DNA from: Mortierella alpina
Taxonomy: Eukaryota; Mortierellomycota; Mortierellomycetes; Mortierellales; Mortierellaceae
Assembly: GCA_029449245.1 (NCBI GenBank)
Contig: JANATF010000005.1
Span: 2,542,001-2,606,000 of the forward strand
Reading direction: 5' to 3'
DNA length: 64,000 nucleotides
Both the position numbers and the translations under genes were made by a program. This document shows, in pieces, positions 35,686-47,276 of the stretch. Within the stretch, counting starts at the first letter, position 1; the number at the start of each line of letters is the position of its first letter. The notes beneath the pieces were generated by a model. The model had not been told where the DNA came from and did not search any database. It was given only the letters and a program-made list of their open reading frames with translations.

Positions 35686-37283
35686 ACGTAGAAACCCCAT
35701 GTCCTGCCCTTTCTTTTTACAAGAACTCTGTAAATAACACTTAGATCGTTTGCCACGAATACAATCATGACCATCTCTCTACCATGCCTGGACGCGAAAC
35801 TTGTTTTATTCCCAAGGGTTGAAATGAATATGGCTGTTTGTTGGACAGCAACGCTATGCTTGACTGGCCGTGGAATATCTCCCCCTCAATCCCCTTTCCC
35901 TGTTCTCCTTTTCCCCTCCCTTGACCCTTGACCCTTCTTGCCCTTTTTTTTTCTTGTTGTCCAACCTCGACTTCGATTGATTTTTTGTACCTCGCTCTCT
36001 ACGTTTGACACTCCCCCCACACCAGACCTAGGGTAACGGTCCCCTTTTTACAGTGTTTTGCAGGCATTAGAGTAGACTAAAGATGTTGGTCTCTACCGCC
36101 AAGAACATTGAGGCGGCAGCGCTTGCCCACGGCCTGCTGCTGGTGCTCCGTTTGGACATGAGGAACACTCGCCCCTCTGCGACAGGACATCAGGTACTGT
36201 ACATTGCATATCCTCAAGGGCCAAAAAAGAAAAAGGGAAGGTAAAAAGAAGGTGCAGGTGAACCGGATGAGTAGCCCTCCTTGATTCAAGGCCTCTCTCT
36301 GCTAGGCCTCCTTGGCGAGTGATTGCTTCATAGCATTGCGCGGCCTCTGTGCTCCCTCACTCTCTCACGCGCACACTGCCCATGCTTTGGATATACATGC
36401 CATATCACAGATACAGGCAGATACCCTGTGGACCCACAGTTGCTTCTGTTGACAGAGAGTAGCTTAGGAAGCCCATATATTCGTGTGTTTGATTTTTGTT
36501 TCCCGCACTGGTGTGGAGAGCATATGCAGCCGGACATCCCTGATCCCCTTTTCACTGGAACAGCCGGCTATTCATATCCGCCTGTGAATGTTAGGATGAT
36601 CACCAAGCGCGGGCTCACTCTTGTCTCTGCTCCCCTCTTCTCTTGATCTTGCAGAACAATGCCTCCTCATAGAAGAGAGGCGACTGCTAGGAAAGAAGCG
36701 GGCAGAGAGTGTGAGAGAGTGACAAGAGAGACTGTGCGACAGCGGGAGAGAAAGGAGAGAGAGAGAGAGGCAAGGTGTGGATGACGGGTTTGGCATAGAG
36801 ACCCCTCTCATTCTGCCTTTCTCTCTGGTGGCATGTCCCACCCTGTGGTTCACGCTGCCTCCTCGGCAACACAGAAGCAAACGAGGCCGCTGGTTCTTTG
36901 CGCTGAGCGCGTATACGAGACCAGAGTGAGGGTGAGGGTGAGATCGAGAGCGAGAACGAGAGTGAGAGTGAGAGTGAGAGTGAGAGAGCATGGAGCGAGA
37001 GCGAGAGTGAGAGTGAGGATATTGCAATCCAGACCAGCGATTGCAGCTCGACTCTTTTTTTTTTCCTGTTTGTGCTGCCTCCTCTAGCCCCATCCATTGC
37101 CTTCCCATCCTCGCCGGCCGCATTCCCTCTTCCCTTCCATCCACACTCTATTCCATCCATCCGTGATACTGCTTTTCCCATCCCAGCCCGTCTGCAAAGA
37201 ATCGCTGCGTTCCATTGACCACGAGCAAGCGCGCCCGAGTCTGCATTGGACCGACTCCATAGTGCCCATGCAGCCGATCGCCC
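35686..37283. other. Intergenic region with GA-rich repeats
   Basis: This is the 3' flank of KGD1 followed by the upstream region of the TBC gene. It holds T- and C-rich tracts (35940-36020) and GA-rich simple repeats (36751-36770 and 36925-37018). Frames on the minus strand here are only translations of the repeat. I see no gene. Confidence 0.5.
36925..37018. repeat. GAGAGTGAGA-type simple repeat
   Basis: Interrupted runs of gagtga, gagaga and gagcga hexamers fill this stretch. It lies about 270 bases upstream of the TBC gene start. Confidence 0.85.
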
Positions 37284-40200
37284 ATGGAGAACAATCCGCT
37301 CTCTGTCCTCCACGGACAGGGCCTCTTTCTCGCCTCGACCCCGTCCCCACCACACAACTCCTCGGCAAGCCCGTCACCGACGCCTCCTACCCCCCACGAG
37401 ACAGAGCTTGCTGACTCTGGACTCCACGGCACCGTGGCCAGCCCTGCCTTGACCTCCACAGGCTGGCCCGACCTCGCGGAGAGAAAAAAGGCGCTCGACG
37501 ATGGATATGCAACGCCCTCTGCTCCACACACCCCCGAGACCGCCGTCTTTCCACCGATGGCCCCCCACACACCCTCGACCCCGCTTCCAGCGGCTGCAGC
37601 TCAAGAACAGACGGAAACGCCTGCAAAGGCTATCCATCCCGTGGACGCAATAGGGCAGAATGCAGCCTCCTTTGTTTCTAAAGGGCCGCATGATAGCCCT
37701 CCAACACACGCAACCGCAACAGCAACAGCAACAACACGAGAAAAAGAGGCGATTTCCCGCAGGAAAACATCACAGCAGGAGCAGCAGGAGCAGCGACCCT
37801 TGAAAGGACAAGGACAAGGACAGGACCAAGGGACAGCACCTGGCATAATGAACCTTGACGATGAACCCCACGATAATGCCCCGTCCAGCCCGCCATCGAC
37901 AAGCCTGAATCTGGACCGCTGCAGCATAACAAACACAGACGTGGACATGTCCATGACCTCTCCTGCCCGACACTCCAAATCCCTCCCCACCTCGACCTCT
38001 TCTTCCTTCTCGAACGGAGGACGCAAGATTGCAGAGTCGAGCATGGTTCTCCATCCAGGCATAGGCACAGATACAGACCCCTCCGCCTCCCAAACAATCA
38101 CCGCAACAACAACGCCAACGACAACACCAACGCCCACGACTCCCACTTCGACCCCAGCGGTCGTGACATCAGAGCTAGAGGCCGCTTCGAGTGCAGGGTC
38201 TCTCTCTCCTGCGTGCTCCATGTCATCGTTCCCTCGCGACATCAGTGCCACCTACAGCAGAGATCGTCAGGTCCAGCCCGAGCCTACAACGATACCCCTC
38301 GATGAGAGGCTCTACAGTCTTGTCGACAGGTACAGTGATCGAAAACGATGTCCTTGTTCATTGTCGATTTCGCCCTCGCTGACTGATGGCCCAGCTGGCC
38401 CGCCAGCGTTGCATGAATTCCTGACACCTACACGCACACACGCATGTATATAAATATAACTCACTCGCACACAGACATGACTCGCAGCCCACTCATGCAT
38501 ACACACACGCCTTCACTCCTCTTTTTTTCCCCTCTATCTCTCTCTATCTCTCTCGTATTTTCTCTCTCTCTGTCTGTCTTGATCCACAAACGCACACAAA
38601 CATACATACATGGATCCACATTTCATGTAACCAGATATGGATTCTTGGTCGAGGAAGGACGGACACCAACGGCAGACAGGAACAGTGCGAGGTCTTCCAC
38701 GTTGTCGTCTACACGAAGGTCCGTGCGACCCAGTTACGAGTCAAAGTAAGTCTCGTTGTCTACTCTCGCTCACCCCGACACGTCGAGTAGACAGTCACTC
38801 AATTGGTGGACTCTCTTTCTTTCAGCTCAGGCCTCCCGTTCCACCCCCGCGTTGAGCAATTGAATTGAAAATACACCGAATGTAACCTAATTTAAGTCTC
38901 ATCCGCGCTGCTCTATTAGAAGGCAGGCCAAGCTGCTGGCAAAGGAGCAGGAGCGAAGCCGGAAATGGTCAAAGATGGCGAGGCAGTACACGTCGGACGC
39001 ATGGGAGACAGAGTACTCATTCTCGCACTCCTCCAAGGTACTTTGCACTCCGCGTCCACACGTACGTTTAAATATCGGATGGCCATCGGATCGCTCAGAC
39101 CGGTTGATTGCTTCGCTTCATTGGCTTTTATGTATTGCCTTGCATGCGAGACATTACTAATTGGCTCTTCCTTCATCACGCTGCATAAATTCACTTGGGC
39201 AATGTTAGTTTGTATCAAGGATATACAAGGGAATCCCAGACTGCTGGCGAGCAGCCGCATGGTTCGTGAGCGCCCAACTTTTACACGAGGCTGTGAGACA
39301 TTGACTAGAATATGGACTCGCGGACAATAGCAACATTCACAACCACACTAACGCTGGAAGCGATATTCATGCCAACATAGGAGTCACTTGATCAGCAAGC
39401 GGTCCGTGGATTTTGACCCGAACATTCGTCAAGCGTATGAGGTATGTTTTGCACTTCTCATTCACTGCGTTGCACGTTTTGCAGTATAGTGCCCACAGCC
39501 TTCAAAATAATTCATACAGGCAATCTTCAAATTGAGCGACATAGGCCATGCTCGCCATCCCATCACCGGAAGAGGAGCAGATCGACCTTGACATTCCAAG
39601 GTGAGGGGGCGGAACTGACAGATCTGCTGGACGAAAATCATCGAAATCGTTTTTTGTTGTTGTTGCTGTTGCTGTTAGGCGCCCGACTGACCCATTGAGG
39701 GTGGCACTTTTTCGTGAGTTAGAACAATGCACGGTCACATTATGTTCAGGATGCGCTATGGACCTGGGTAAGGCGAGTTCCTAGAAGTACCAGCACTGTG
39801 TTTAGATGACTCGGAAGGCTCTTGTTGATTTCTATGACAAACAACTGACCCTTGACCATCCTATATTTTAGACAATGCGCCCTATTCAGAGTTTTGAAGG
39901 CGTACTCTAATTACAACGCGCAAGTCGGATATTGCCAAGGCATGGCCAGCGTAGTAGCGACGATGCTGACCTTTTTTGACGAGGAGGTGCGTAGTATAAT
40001 CAAGGGAATGTTTCAAGATGTTGTTCACGAACGAACAGTTTTGAAAGCGCTTCTCAGCATACTGACGCTTTCTTTCTTTTCCTCTCCCTAGAAAACGTTT
40101 GTACTGTTGGCGCAGATGTTTGAGCGGTACAATCTCAATGACTTGGTGATTCCAGGATTTCCCGCGCTGTTTGAGGCGTTCTATATCCAGGAGGAATTGA

Positions 40201-40841
40201 CGAAGCTTTATGCTCCAAAGGTCTTTCAGGCACTGGTATGCACGCGGGGTGGATGAACATGGAGATGGGGAGAAATATGGCATGACTAGAAGACTACAAT
40301 TGCTGACTAGGGTGCCCATTTCTCTATTAATAGACCACCATGGGCATTCAAACTGCTGGATATGCATCTCGATGGTATATCACTCTTTACTCTGCGGGAG
40401 TTGTTCCGTACCGAACATTGCTGCGGATATGGGATATTTTTCTGCTGGAGGGGTTTGACTGGCTTTACTTTGTGGCTCTTGCCCTTCTTAAGTACTACGA
40501 ACGTAAGTCATGTTTACTTTTTGCTGGATGGATGGTCTGGGGGAAGGGAGAATGACCGATATTTACGTTTCTCTAAACTTGTTTTAATAGCGATGCTTGT
40601 ACAGCACAATTTTGAACAGACCATGGAGATGCTCAATGCCAAGATGGATATTCAGGATGATGAGAGGCTGCTCAAGATTGCGCAGAAGCTCTTTAAGCAA
40701 GCACGGCAGTCGGGAATGGTTCCCAGGCTCAGGAGGACGTATGCGGCGATGTTAAGAGAGAGAACAGACGTTGACGATGCACTGATGGCAGAAGTCGCAG
40801 CAGCAGCAGCAGCAGCTCCAGCTGACATTACAGCCTCATGA
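37284..40841 (+). CDS. TBC-domain Rab GTPase-activating protein
   Basis: Eleven exons join in phase: 37284..38329, 38635..38745, 38920..39037, 39230..39261, 39381..39441, 39545..39600, 39723..39767, 39872..39986, 40092..40235, 40334..40502, 40591..40841. They give 715 residues. Residues 1-350 are Pro/Thr/Ser-rich and disordered. DRYGFLVEEGR and a basic helix lead into the TBC domain (about 425-690): KGIPDCWRAAAW, EEEQIDLDIPRTMHGHIMF with arginine finger R475, NAQVGYCQGMASVVATML with glutamine finger Q512, then PYRTLLRIWDIFLLEGFDWL. Both catalytic fingers are present, so it should stimulate GTP hydrolysis on a Rab protein; which Rab is unknown. The end is poly-Ala. Exon 4 is only 32 bases. The start ATG at 37284 has no support beyond being the first in frame. 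Confidence 0.93.
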
Positions 40842-41379
40842 GGAACAATGGCCACTTCACCAACACAACACAACGCAACACAACACAACACCATGCAACA
40901 AAAAACTACAAAAACAAAAACAAAAACAAAAAAACTCAAAAGCAACCACAAAAAAAAAAAAAGAAAGCTCCCGCTCTCACGCACACGCACACGCTCACGC
41001 ACGCACTCGTTGTATTCTAACCTAGTTACTAGCCCTTGTGGCCTTAATAGTTCCTTTTTCTATCTCACCGATCTTTCTTGATGACCTATGCCTCCAATTT
41101 TATTAATTTTAGTCCAACGACCCCCTCCCGCGCGTTTCTCGCCACCAAAAAGATGAAATCGATCCCCGCCAATAAAAAAACCTCCTGAGCATGCATTTAA
41201 AAGGCACTGTTTCATTTTCCTTGCGCGCTCTCTCTCTTTCCTGCCCTCATTCTCTCTATTGCTCCATTGCCTCATTGCCTCATTACTTCATTGCTTCATT
41301 GCTTCATTGCTTCATTCGCAGCTCTCTCTCTCTCTCTCTCCTTTGCCTCATTGCTTCATTCACCTGCATTCAATCTCTA
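40842..41379. other. Intergenic spacer with simple repeats
   Basis: An A/C-rich (caacacaaca)n and (caaaaa)n run at 40857-40960 follows the TBC stop. A (cattgctt)n run at 41261-41317 precedes the next gene. I see no gene. Confidence 0.6.
41261..41317. repeat. CATTGCTT tandem repeat in 5' leader
   Basis: An 8-base unit, cattgctt or cattgcct, repeats six to seven times about 65 bases before the ATG at 41380, so it probably lies in the 5' untranslated leader. A CT-run follows. The open frame continues upstream through it, but the Leu/Phe/Ala-rich translation of the repeat is not convincing protein. Confidence 0.8.
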
Positions 41380-43527
41380 ATGCCTCCAAAGAGAGCCCGA
41401 TCGACCTCATCCGCCGCAGCTCCAAGAGCCAAAGCAAAACGAACTACCGCAAGCACTCGCAAGAAGCGGAAAGTTGGACTACTCAAACACCCCAGAGGAC
41501 ACGACGACTTTGACGGGGACGAGGACGAGGACGGGGCAGATTCAGAAAAGGAGATCGAGACTGTGAAGGACTATGAGGATGCAGTCCGTCGTCGGATGCT
41601 GACCTCCACCACAAATCGGTACGACTCTTCAGAGCAGGATCAATTGTCTTTTGCTGCCACTCTCATGATGCCAGCCGCGGATCTGCAAACGACAGTAGCC
41701 GCCGCTACATCGGAGGATCAGCATCATCCGCCACAGCCAGCGAGGGTCGTATACAGCTTGGGCACATTCTGCCTTCACGCGATCGCCAAGGACTTTAAGC
41801 ACTTGGCCACGGACAGCACTGCCTCTATTAGCTCAACACAGCCGAGTCCACGAAACCATCCCCGTGGTGGCCAAGCACAGTCATCTCTGGCGGGATCCTA
41901 TTTCCGAAAGAAGGTTCAACAGATGCCCTATTACTTGTCCGCCAAGTTGTTCAAGCTTTTGAAGCATGCACGGCCCGAGCTCCTGGCAACCAAGATCTGG
42001 ACCAGTCTATTCTTCCCCGCATTGACTGCAATGAACGACATGGGCACGGGGCACTATATCACGGACCTTGATCTTGAGGGCCTTATACCCTCTCAAGTGA
42101 CAGATACCATCATACGGGGCTACATTCTACACACGCTGGATCTTGGTCCTCAGCTGGAAAGGATCAACCTCAACCAGATGGACAGCCTCTCAGACAAGGT
42201 GGTGGCACAGCTCGTTGGGTCATGCCCTAACCTGAGTCGACTCTTGCTCAAGGGATGCACCAAAGTTGGGGATCTGACATTGGCTAGCCTGCCTCCGGAG
42301 ACGCTGCAGGAATTGAACATCAGCTTTGTGGCCGCTCCGACCACCAAGGGTATCAAACAGATGTTGTTGCAGTGTCGAGAGCTGAAGTTGTTGAAGATGG
42401 CTGGACTTGTGAACATCAAGGATGCTCTTTTTGTCGAGCTTGAGAAGGAGTTGTCTGTGGAAAAGGATATGCACCAGGATGGCGATGGAAGTGGAAACGG
42501 TAATGGATTGGGAGAAACGACAACGAGAACGACAATTACTCTACCACAGCCTCTGCATCAACTCGAAAACCTGAAGATCTCAACCACAAAGCTGGGCGAT
42601 CGAGGCTTAAAGGTGCTTATGGGTTTGTGTGGGAGATCGATCAAGCGTCTGGACGTCTCTTCCACCAATATCACTCGGATGTCAATCCTTGCGCAGTCGT
42701 GTGTCTGGGAAGAAGAGGACGAAAGAGGGCAGGGCTATTTGCCAACGACGACGGCGCCACGGACAAGAACGAGACTAGAGAAACTGAACATTACAAGGCT
42801 CAAGATTGCTTCCCCCACCGACCTTCTGTCGCTGTTTAAAAGGATGCCACCGCACAGTCTGCACACCTTGCTGATGGGCTACCTCACCTGCGGTCAGGTA
42901 CCGATACGAGATGACCTTATTCATCAGCTCTGCCCGTACCTCGCGGTTGAACAACTGCAGCAAGGATCTGATAACTCAATGTTGTCAGAGGCAACAAGCA
43001 CGACAGTTTTACATCCAAGCCATTATCCGGACCCTTTTGCTGTTGACCTGGCGCCCATTTTTGAACCCTGGCCGGAATATCATCTCCATACGCTATCACT
43101 CTTTGGAAACCCTCAGATCGGCATGTCCAAGCGACAGGACCATGGACTGTTCTTGCTCTTGGAGCGGCTGGCCCCGTTCTTGAGACGTTTGGAACTCGGA
43201 TATACCCAATGCAGAGCTTCCATCCTTGAGGGACTTTTGGTAGAATCGTCAGGCACCGGGGTACTCATAGACAACATGATACTGGAGGAATTGGGTCTAG
43301 ATGAGACGCCGATAGACGATGACGCCTCGGCAGTTCTTTCGCGATTCCGGAAATTGAACCGGCTCTCTCTCGCGAACACCAGGATCGGTCAGGAGGCTGT
43401 CGAGAGAGTGGTGGAGGCATGTCTGCTGTTGACGAGTGTGGATCTGACGAGTTGTAGGAGCATCCCGTTGATGAAACGACGTACGCTCTTGAAGGACGTT
43501 CGAACTGGAGCTGACAGACGGGGGTAA
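41380..43527 (+). CDS. Leucine-rich-repeat protein, AMN1/RAD7-like
   Basis: Single exon, 715 residues from MPPKRARSTS. I prefer this ATG over the in-frame one at 41191, because the added segment is translated simple repeat. Residues 15-35 are a basic nuclear-localisation-like stretch (KAKRTTASTRKKRKV). An acidic patch (DGDEDEDGADSEKEIE) follows. From about residue 215 come leucine-rich repeats of the cysteine-containing type: ITDLDLEGL, LERINLNQMDSLSDKVVAQL, CPNLSRLLLKGCTKVGDLTL, LQELNISF, LENLKISTTKLGDRGL and LNRLSLANTRIGQEAVERVV. Proteins of this kind act as substrate receptors (AMN1, RAD7, F-box LRR). No clear F-box is visible before the repeats, so the exact role is open. Confidence 0.8.
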   Translation: MPPKRARSTSSAAAPRAKAKRTTASTRKKRKVGLLKHPRGHDDFDGDEDEDGADSEKEIETVKDYEDAVRRRMLTSTTNRYDSSEQDQLSFAATLMMPAADLQTTVAAATSEDQHHPPQPARVVYSLGTFCLHAIAKDFKHLATDSTASISSTQPSPRNHPRGGQAQSSLAGSYFRKKVQQMPYYLSAKLFKLLKHARPELLATKIWTSLFFPALTAMNDMGTGHYITDLDLEGLIPSQVTDTIIRGYILHTLDLGPQLERINLNQMDSLSDKVVAQLVGSCPNLSRLLLKGCTKVGDLTLASLPPETLQELNISFVAAPTTKGIKQMLLQCRELKLLKMAGLVNIKDALFVELEKELSVEKDMHQDGDGSGNGNGLGETTTRTTITLPQPLHQLENLKISTTKLGDRGLKVLMGLCGRSIKRLDVSSTNITRMSILAQSCVWEEEDERGQGYLPTTTAPRTRTRLEKLNITRLKIASPTDLLSLFKRMPPHSLHTLLMGYLTCGQVPIRDDLIHQLCPYLAVEQLQQGSDNSMLSEATSTTVLHPSHYPDPFAVDLAPIFEPWPEYHLHTLSLFGNPQIGMSKRQDHGLFLLLERLAPFLRRLELGYTQCRASILEGLLVESSGTGVLIDNMILEELGLDETPIDDDASAVLSRFRKLNRLSLANTRIGQEAVERVVEACLLLTSVDLTSCRSIPLMKRRTLLKDVRTGADRRG

Positions 43528-43755
43528 GCGAGCATAGAATCTTAAATAGATATTTTTTTTTCGGCAGGAGTGGGGAATGCCCTGAACAGACTTTTGGGCT
43601 ACATTCCATACCATCCCGAGACCATACTCTCCTTATTTTTTTTTCATCTTTCTTCCTCGTTCTTCTTTTCTGCTCTTCATTCATGTCGACACTGCTTCCA
43701 TCACACTCCTTCGGAATACCAGTAGCCCCATCTTGTTTTTTGATATTTTAACCGT

Positions 43756-45879
43756 ATGCCAGCGACACCGGCTCAGGCAGCAGGAGAGTCCACGGCGAGG
43801 ACTTTGAAGAGCAAAAAGATGCCAGTCCAGGACTATGCCGTTCTTTGGTGGACCGATCCACCTTCACAACCGCCAAAATCGACTCACGCCAGTACTCTGG
43901 ATCCTCATGCACCGACTATCGGCGGCTCACCACCCGGGGAATGGTTACCTTTCACACTGGGGGACTGCGGGCTCCCATATACGTGTACGTTCTCGAACGA
44001 TCGTGAAACGCTTTCCAACAGCGCAAACGTAGTGCTGTTTACGGGCTCGAAGCTCGATCGAGCAAATATGCCGTCCACTTCCGGGAATGAGACTCGGGCC
44101 TGGGTTCTTAATGAAGGTAATAAAAAAAATGATGCAGCAATTGTATCCTCGTTTTGTCAAACAACCTTTTTGATAGCTTCCATAAGCCTTTTTGTTTTTA
44201 ACCTACTAGTTCGACATGGTGTTTGCTAGTGTTAGAGCCACATATTAGCGCTACTCAAGGCCAGGATCTGACCGCGAGTCTGGATGCATTACCGTTCACG
44301 CACTCTTGGTCACATATGTTCGGGTCCGACTTTGTAGAGACCGTCTTTGGACCGACAATGCTGGAGGCTGTGCTCGCACCGCCCAAGATAAGTCTGCAAG
44401 AAAAGAATCGACTTCGCGCGCTTGGCAAAGATCAAGGCGGGAGGGCTCCTGCGGCTTGGATTGTTCTGGACAATGAGAGCGATGATGCGGTTGCAGCGAC
44501 TTCGGATTCTACGGATGCGCCCAGTGGACGAGAAAGCTATATGAGAGAGTTGCAGAAGTTGATGGATATTGATATATATGGCGGTTCTATGGGGAACACT
44601 GCCTGGCCCGTGCACGAGGATACCCAAAGTAAGTTTGAATACATTCTCTTTTTTTTTTTGGTAGGTAGGTAGGTAGGTATATTGTTGAAAGCTCATTGCT
44701 CACCACCGTTACACGATTTGCATAGAGCCCTGGTCCGCAGAAGAGATTATGAGGCAGTACAAGTTTGTGTTTGCACTTGAGCGCGTCCATTGTGAGGACT
44801 ATGTGAGCCGGATCCTGGCCGATGCCCTGACCGCAGGAGTGATACCTGTTGTGGATGGTCCACGCGATTACTCTCGTTTTACACCCACACCCAATGCGTT
44901 CATTCAATTGAGTGCGTTCATCTCTCCGGAACTGTTGGCTCAGGAACTGGATGCGATGGATCGAGATGACGCGCTCTATCAGAAGCGACTCTTGTACAAA
45001 AAAAACATGGCAGATCCAGGATCGCAGCTGCAGGCACCGTTGTCAGTCGTCGTCGACAATGGTGAACCACCAACCACCACCACCGTTCAAGCCCTATCGC
45101 CCTTGTTCTTGAACACATTTCGTGATCGCCCTTCTAAAGATGTCTTGACCACAGCAGGAGCAGGAACCACTGTAGCAGGAGGATCGTTGCCTGATCATGG
45201 TGATGATCAGACAGAATGGGAGCCGAACCGTCATGGCGCCTATTGTGGGATTTGCCAACTCGCACATGACCTGGCAGAGAAGGAATATGACTGGAAAGCA
45301 CACGAGGACAAAGTTGAGAAATGCAAAGCCGTTGCACCGTCATCATCGTGCGAAACGGTGCCTCGATACCTGCCAGGACTACCGGCGCAGATGGCGGCAT
45401 ATGATGAATACTTGCAAAAGGAACACTTACAGCAAGGGAATCAAAAGGAGAGCACGGAAGATCTGAAGGAGAACGAGAAGGAGATGGGTGCTAAATCGGC
45501 AACAAAAGTACAGTCTGTCAAGGTCACGGTGGACATTAATCCACAAGAACCACCCGTTGGGACCTTGATCTCTTCCTCTTCTTCTTCTTCGGCCGCTATT
45601 GTGCACCATGGACAAGAATCGGTTGAACCTGATGAGGGATTATTATCGTTGCGGGCGAGTTCTCTTCATCCGTCGGTGGGCGTGGAGGTGTCATTTTTGC
45701 TGTTGTTGATCGTGGTCCTGAGCCTGGGGTTGCTCGCTGTGGCGTGGGCAACGTCCAAGAATGCGAGGCGGTTGATGAGTTGGCCTTGGCGTCGTCTGTA
45801 TTACTCCAAGATCCCGCAGGACGTGTCACTGGAGAGGATCATGCTGGATGAACTGGGAGAAGATCTTTTGTACGGTTGA
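43756..45879 (+). CDS. GT10 alpha-1,3-fucosyltransferase-like protein
   Basis: Three exons, 43756..44116, 44230..44628 and 44726..45879, join in phase to give 637 residues. Residues 30-75 (DYAVLWWTDPPSQ, FTLGDCGLPYTCTFSND) and 125-165 form the acceptor-side half. The GT10 donor-binding motif at 255-310 is clear: YKFVFALERVHCEDYVSRIL, ALTAGVIPVVDGPRDYSRF and AFIQLSAF. The protein should transfer fucose from GDP-fucose to glycans in the Golgi. The N-terminus has no signal anchor. Instead a strong hydrophobic segment (VSFLLLLIVVLSLGLLAVAW) lies about 40 residues from the C-terminal end. Either topology is unusual or an upstream exon was missed. A poly-Ser run precedes the membrane segment. AATAAA at 45894 lies in the 46-base gap to the next, convergent stop codon. 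Confidence 0.88.
44660..44680. repeat. GGTA tandem repeat in intron
   Basis: After a T-run, ggta repeats four to five times inside intron 2 of the fucosyltransferase gene. A related complementary run occurs at about 46665-46685 inside an intron of the neighbouring minus-strand gene. Confidence 0.85.
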
Positions 45880-45925
45880 GCACACAGCATGGAAATAAAC
45901 GATACTTTGGGGTTTTTTATTATTA

Positions 45926-47016
45926 TTATTGCGTGCTCTTATCCTTGTTTGGTGGATCCTCTATTGCGGTTGCGGTTGCGGCTGTTGAGACCTGCTTTCT
46001 CCGTTCAACCTCCTTCTCCAACGTGCGCTGTTCGTCTTCGATCAATTGAAGTTTGTGCCTCAGCTTTTCCTCATAGTCATCCACATCCGTCCTGTGCACG
46101 GGCAAGATGTTGAGCAGACCGGTGCCTACAGTGGCGTCCTTGTTGTTGTGTCCTGACTTTCTCGCTGCCGCTGCTGTTTCTGATGATTCTGATGAGGAGG
46201 AGGAGGCATCGATAGATGTGGTGGAGAGGATCCTGTTCTGTCTGTAACGATTAGTTTTTGTCCAGATCCATTGTCCTCCAAAGGCCATTGCACTGAACAT
46301 AAACGTCCCGGAGGGCACTGCTTTAGGTCCACCTATTATTCAAGAGAGAAAGAGTCCTTAAGAAACGACGTGCTTCTCATTGAAAATGCGACATCCAACA
46401 CATACACATGGAGAGATGACATGTAAAGACGTACGTGCTAGTGCGGCGAGAATTCCTCCTGTGCAAGCTCCAGCAACAGTACTGCTCCAGAGCTGATCAA
46501 TGTCCATGGTCTGAGAATCTTTGAGTCCAAAGAATGGGTTCTTGTTCCGCTGGAAGCGAAGGAACGATTCGCGGAAGGCTAGCAAGGACGATAGAAATGA
46601 GCTTGATGAGATATTACGACTTTCAACGGAAGCTGGGATTAGGCATTGGTGAGCGGGTAGGTATGTAAGTAGGTAGGTAGGTACGTTACCGATAAAAGTC
46701 ATGCCAAACAGGGACGCGTTCAGCCCTCCCGAGAATGCATATCCGGCGACTGGTTTCTGGCGCAGGATTCCAAGGACGGCTCCGGATGTTGCGCCCAAGA
46801 CAGCTAGAGAGTGAGAATAAGGGCGTGTGTACCGGGAAAACCAAAGACGACTTGTCAGCTTCTTTTTACGATCCAAACGGGGTGTGAATTGGGATCAACG
46901 AGATTGAATCTCGGATGTCTCAAGCCAAGCTGAGAGGAATGCGACGTACCAGCGGCAGCCGTGCCCTTGACTAGATCCTTGCCGATCTCCTTGTTGGGTG
47001 TGTGTCCTGAATCCAT
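45926..47016 (-). CDS. Small membrane protein, Tim17/22/23-like
   Basis: Four exons in transcript order are 46950..47016, 46690..46803, 46435..46578 and 45926..46332. They join in phase to give 243 residues. Glycine-spaced hydrophobic segments are visible: AVLGATSGAVLGILRQKPVA, GYAFSGGLNASLFGMTFIAF, LWSSTVAGACTGGILAALAR and SGTFMFSAMAFGGQWIWT. This arrangement, with a conserved AGACTGG turn, resembles the Tim17/Tim22/Tim23 family, most of which work in the inner mitochondrial membrane. The match is by pattern only. The C-terminal 110 residues are Ser/Ala-rich and end in a charged coiled coil (DYEEKLRHKLQLIEDEQRTL). The start at 47016 is the ATG giving MDSGHTPNKEIGKDL; an in-frame ATG at 47148 is less likely. 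Confidence 0.7.
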
Positions 47017-47276
47017 GAATGTGATCGGCCTGATTGCTCCGCGTAACTGAATGGCTCGAGGGTATGTGTTTGAGTGAATGAATGAACTGTGCCCCGATTC
47101 TTCTTTACAAAAAGAGTGAATTGTCAAATTCAATAACCAGTCCGGCACATATCGGCATTCTTCACACCTTGCAGCTCGGGTCTTTTTTTTTTTTATTATT
47201 TTATTTACAAGTGAACAATGGAATGGAAATCTCTATATGGATGAAGTAAGTGTATAATAGTTGGGCAAGATCTTTT

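Noticed and set aside
33640-35700. Several long antisense frames within KGD1
   Set aside because: They are shadows of a highly codon-biased gene.
36572-37355. Ser/His/Leu-rich open frames on the minus strand
   Set aside because: They translate GA-rich simple repeats upstream of the TBC gene.
44660-46685. GGTA/TACC repeats at two sites, considered as a CRISPR-like or regulatory array
   Set aside because: They are short uninterrupted microsatellites inside introns, with no spacers.
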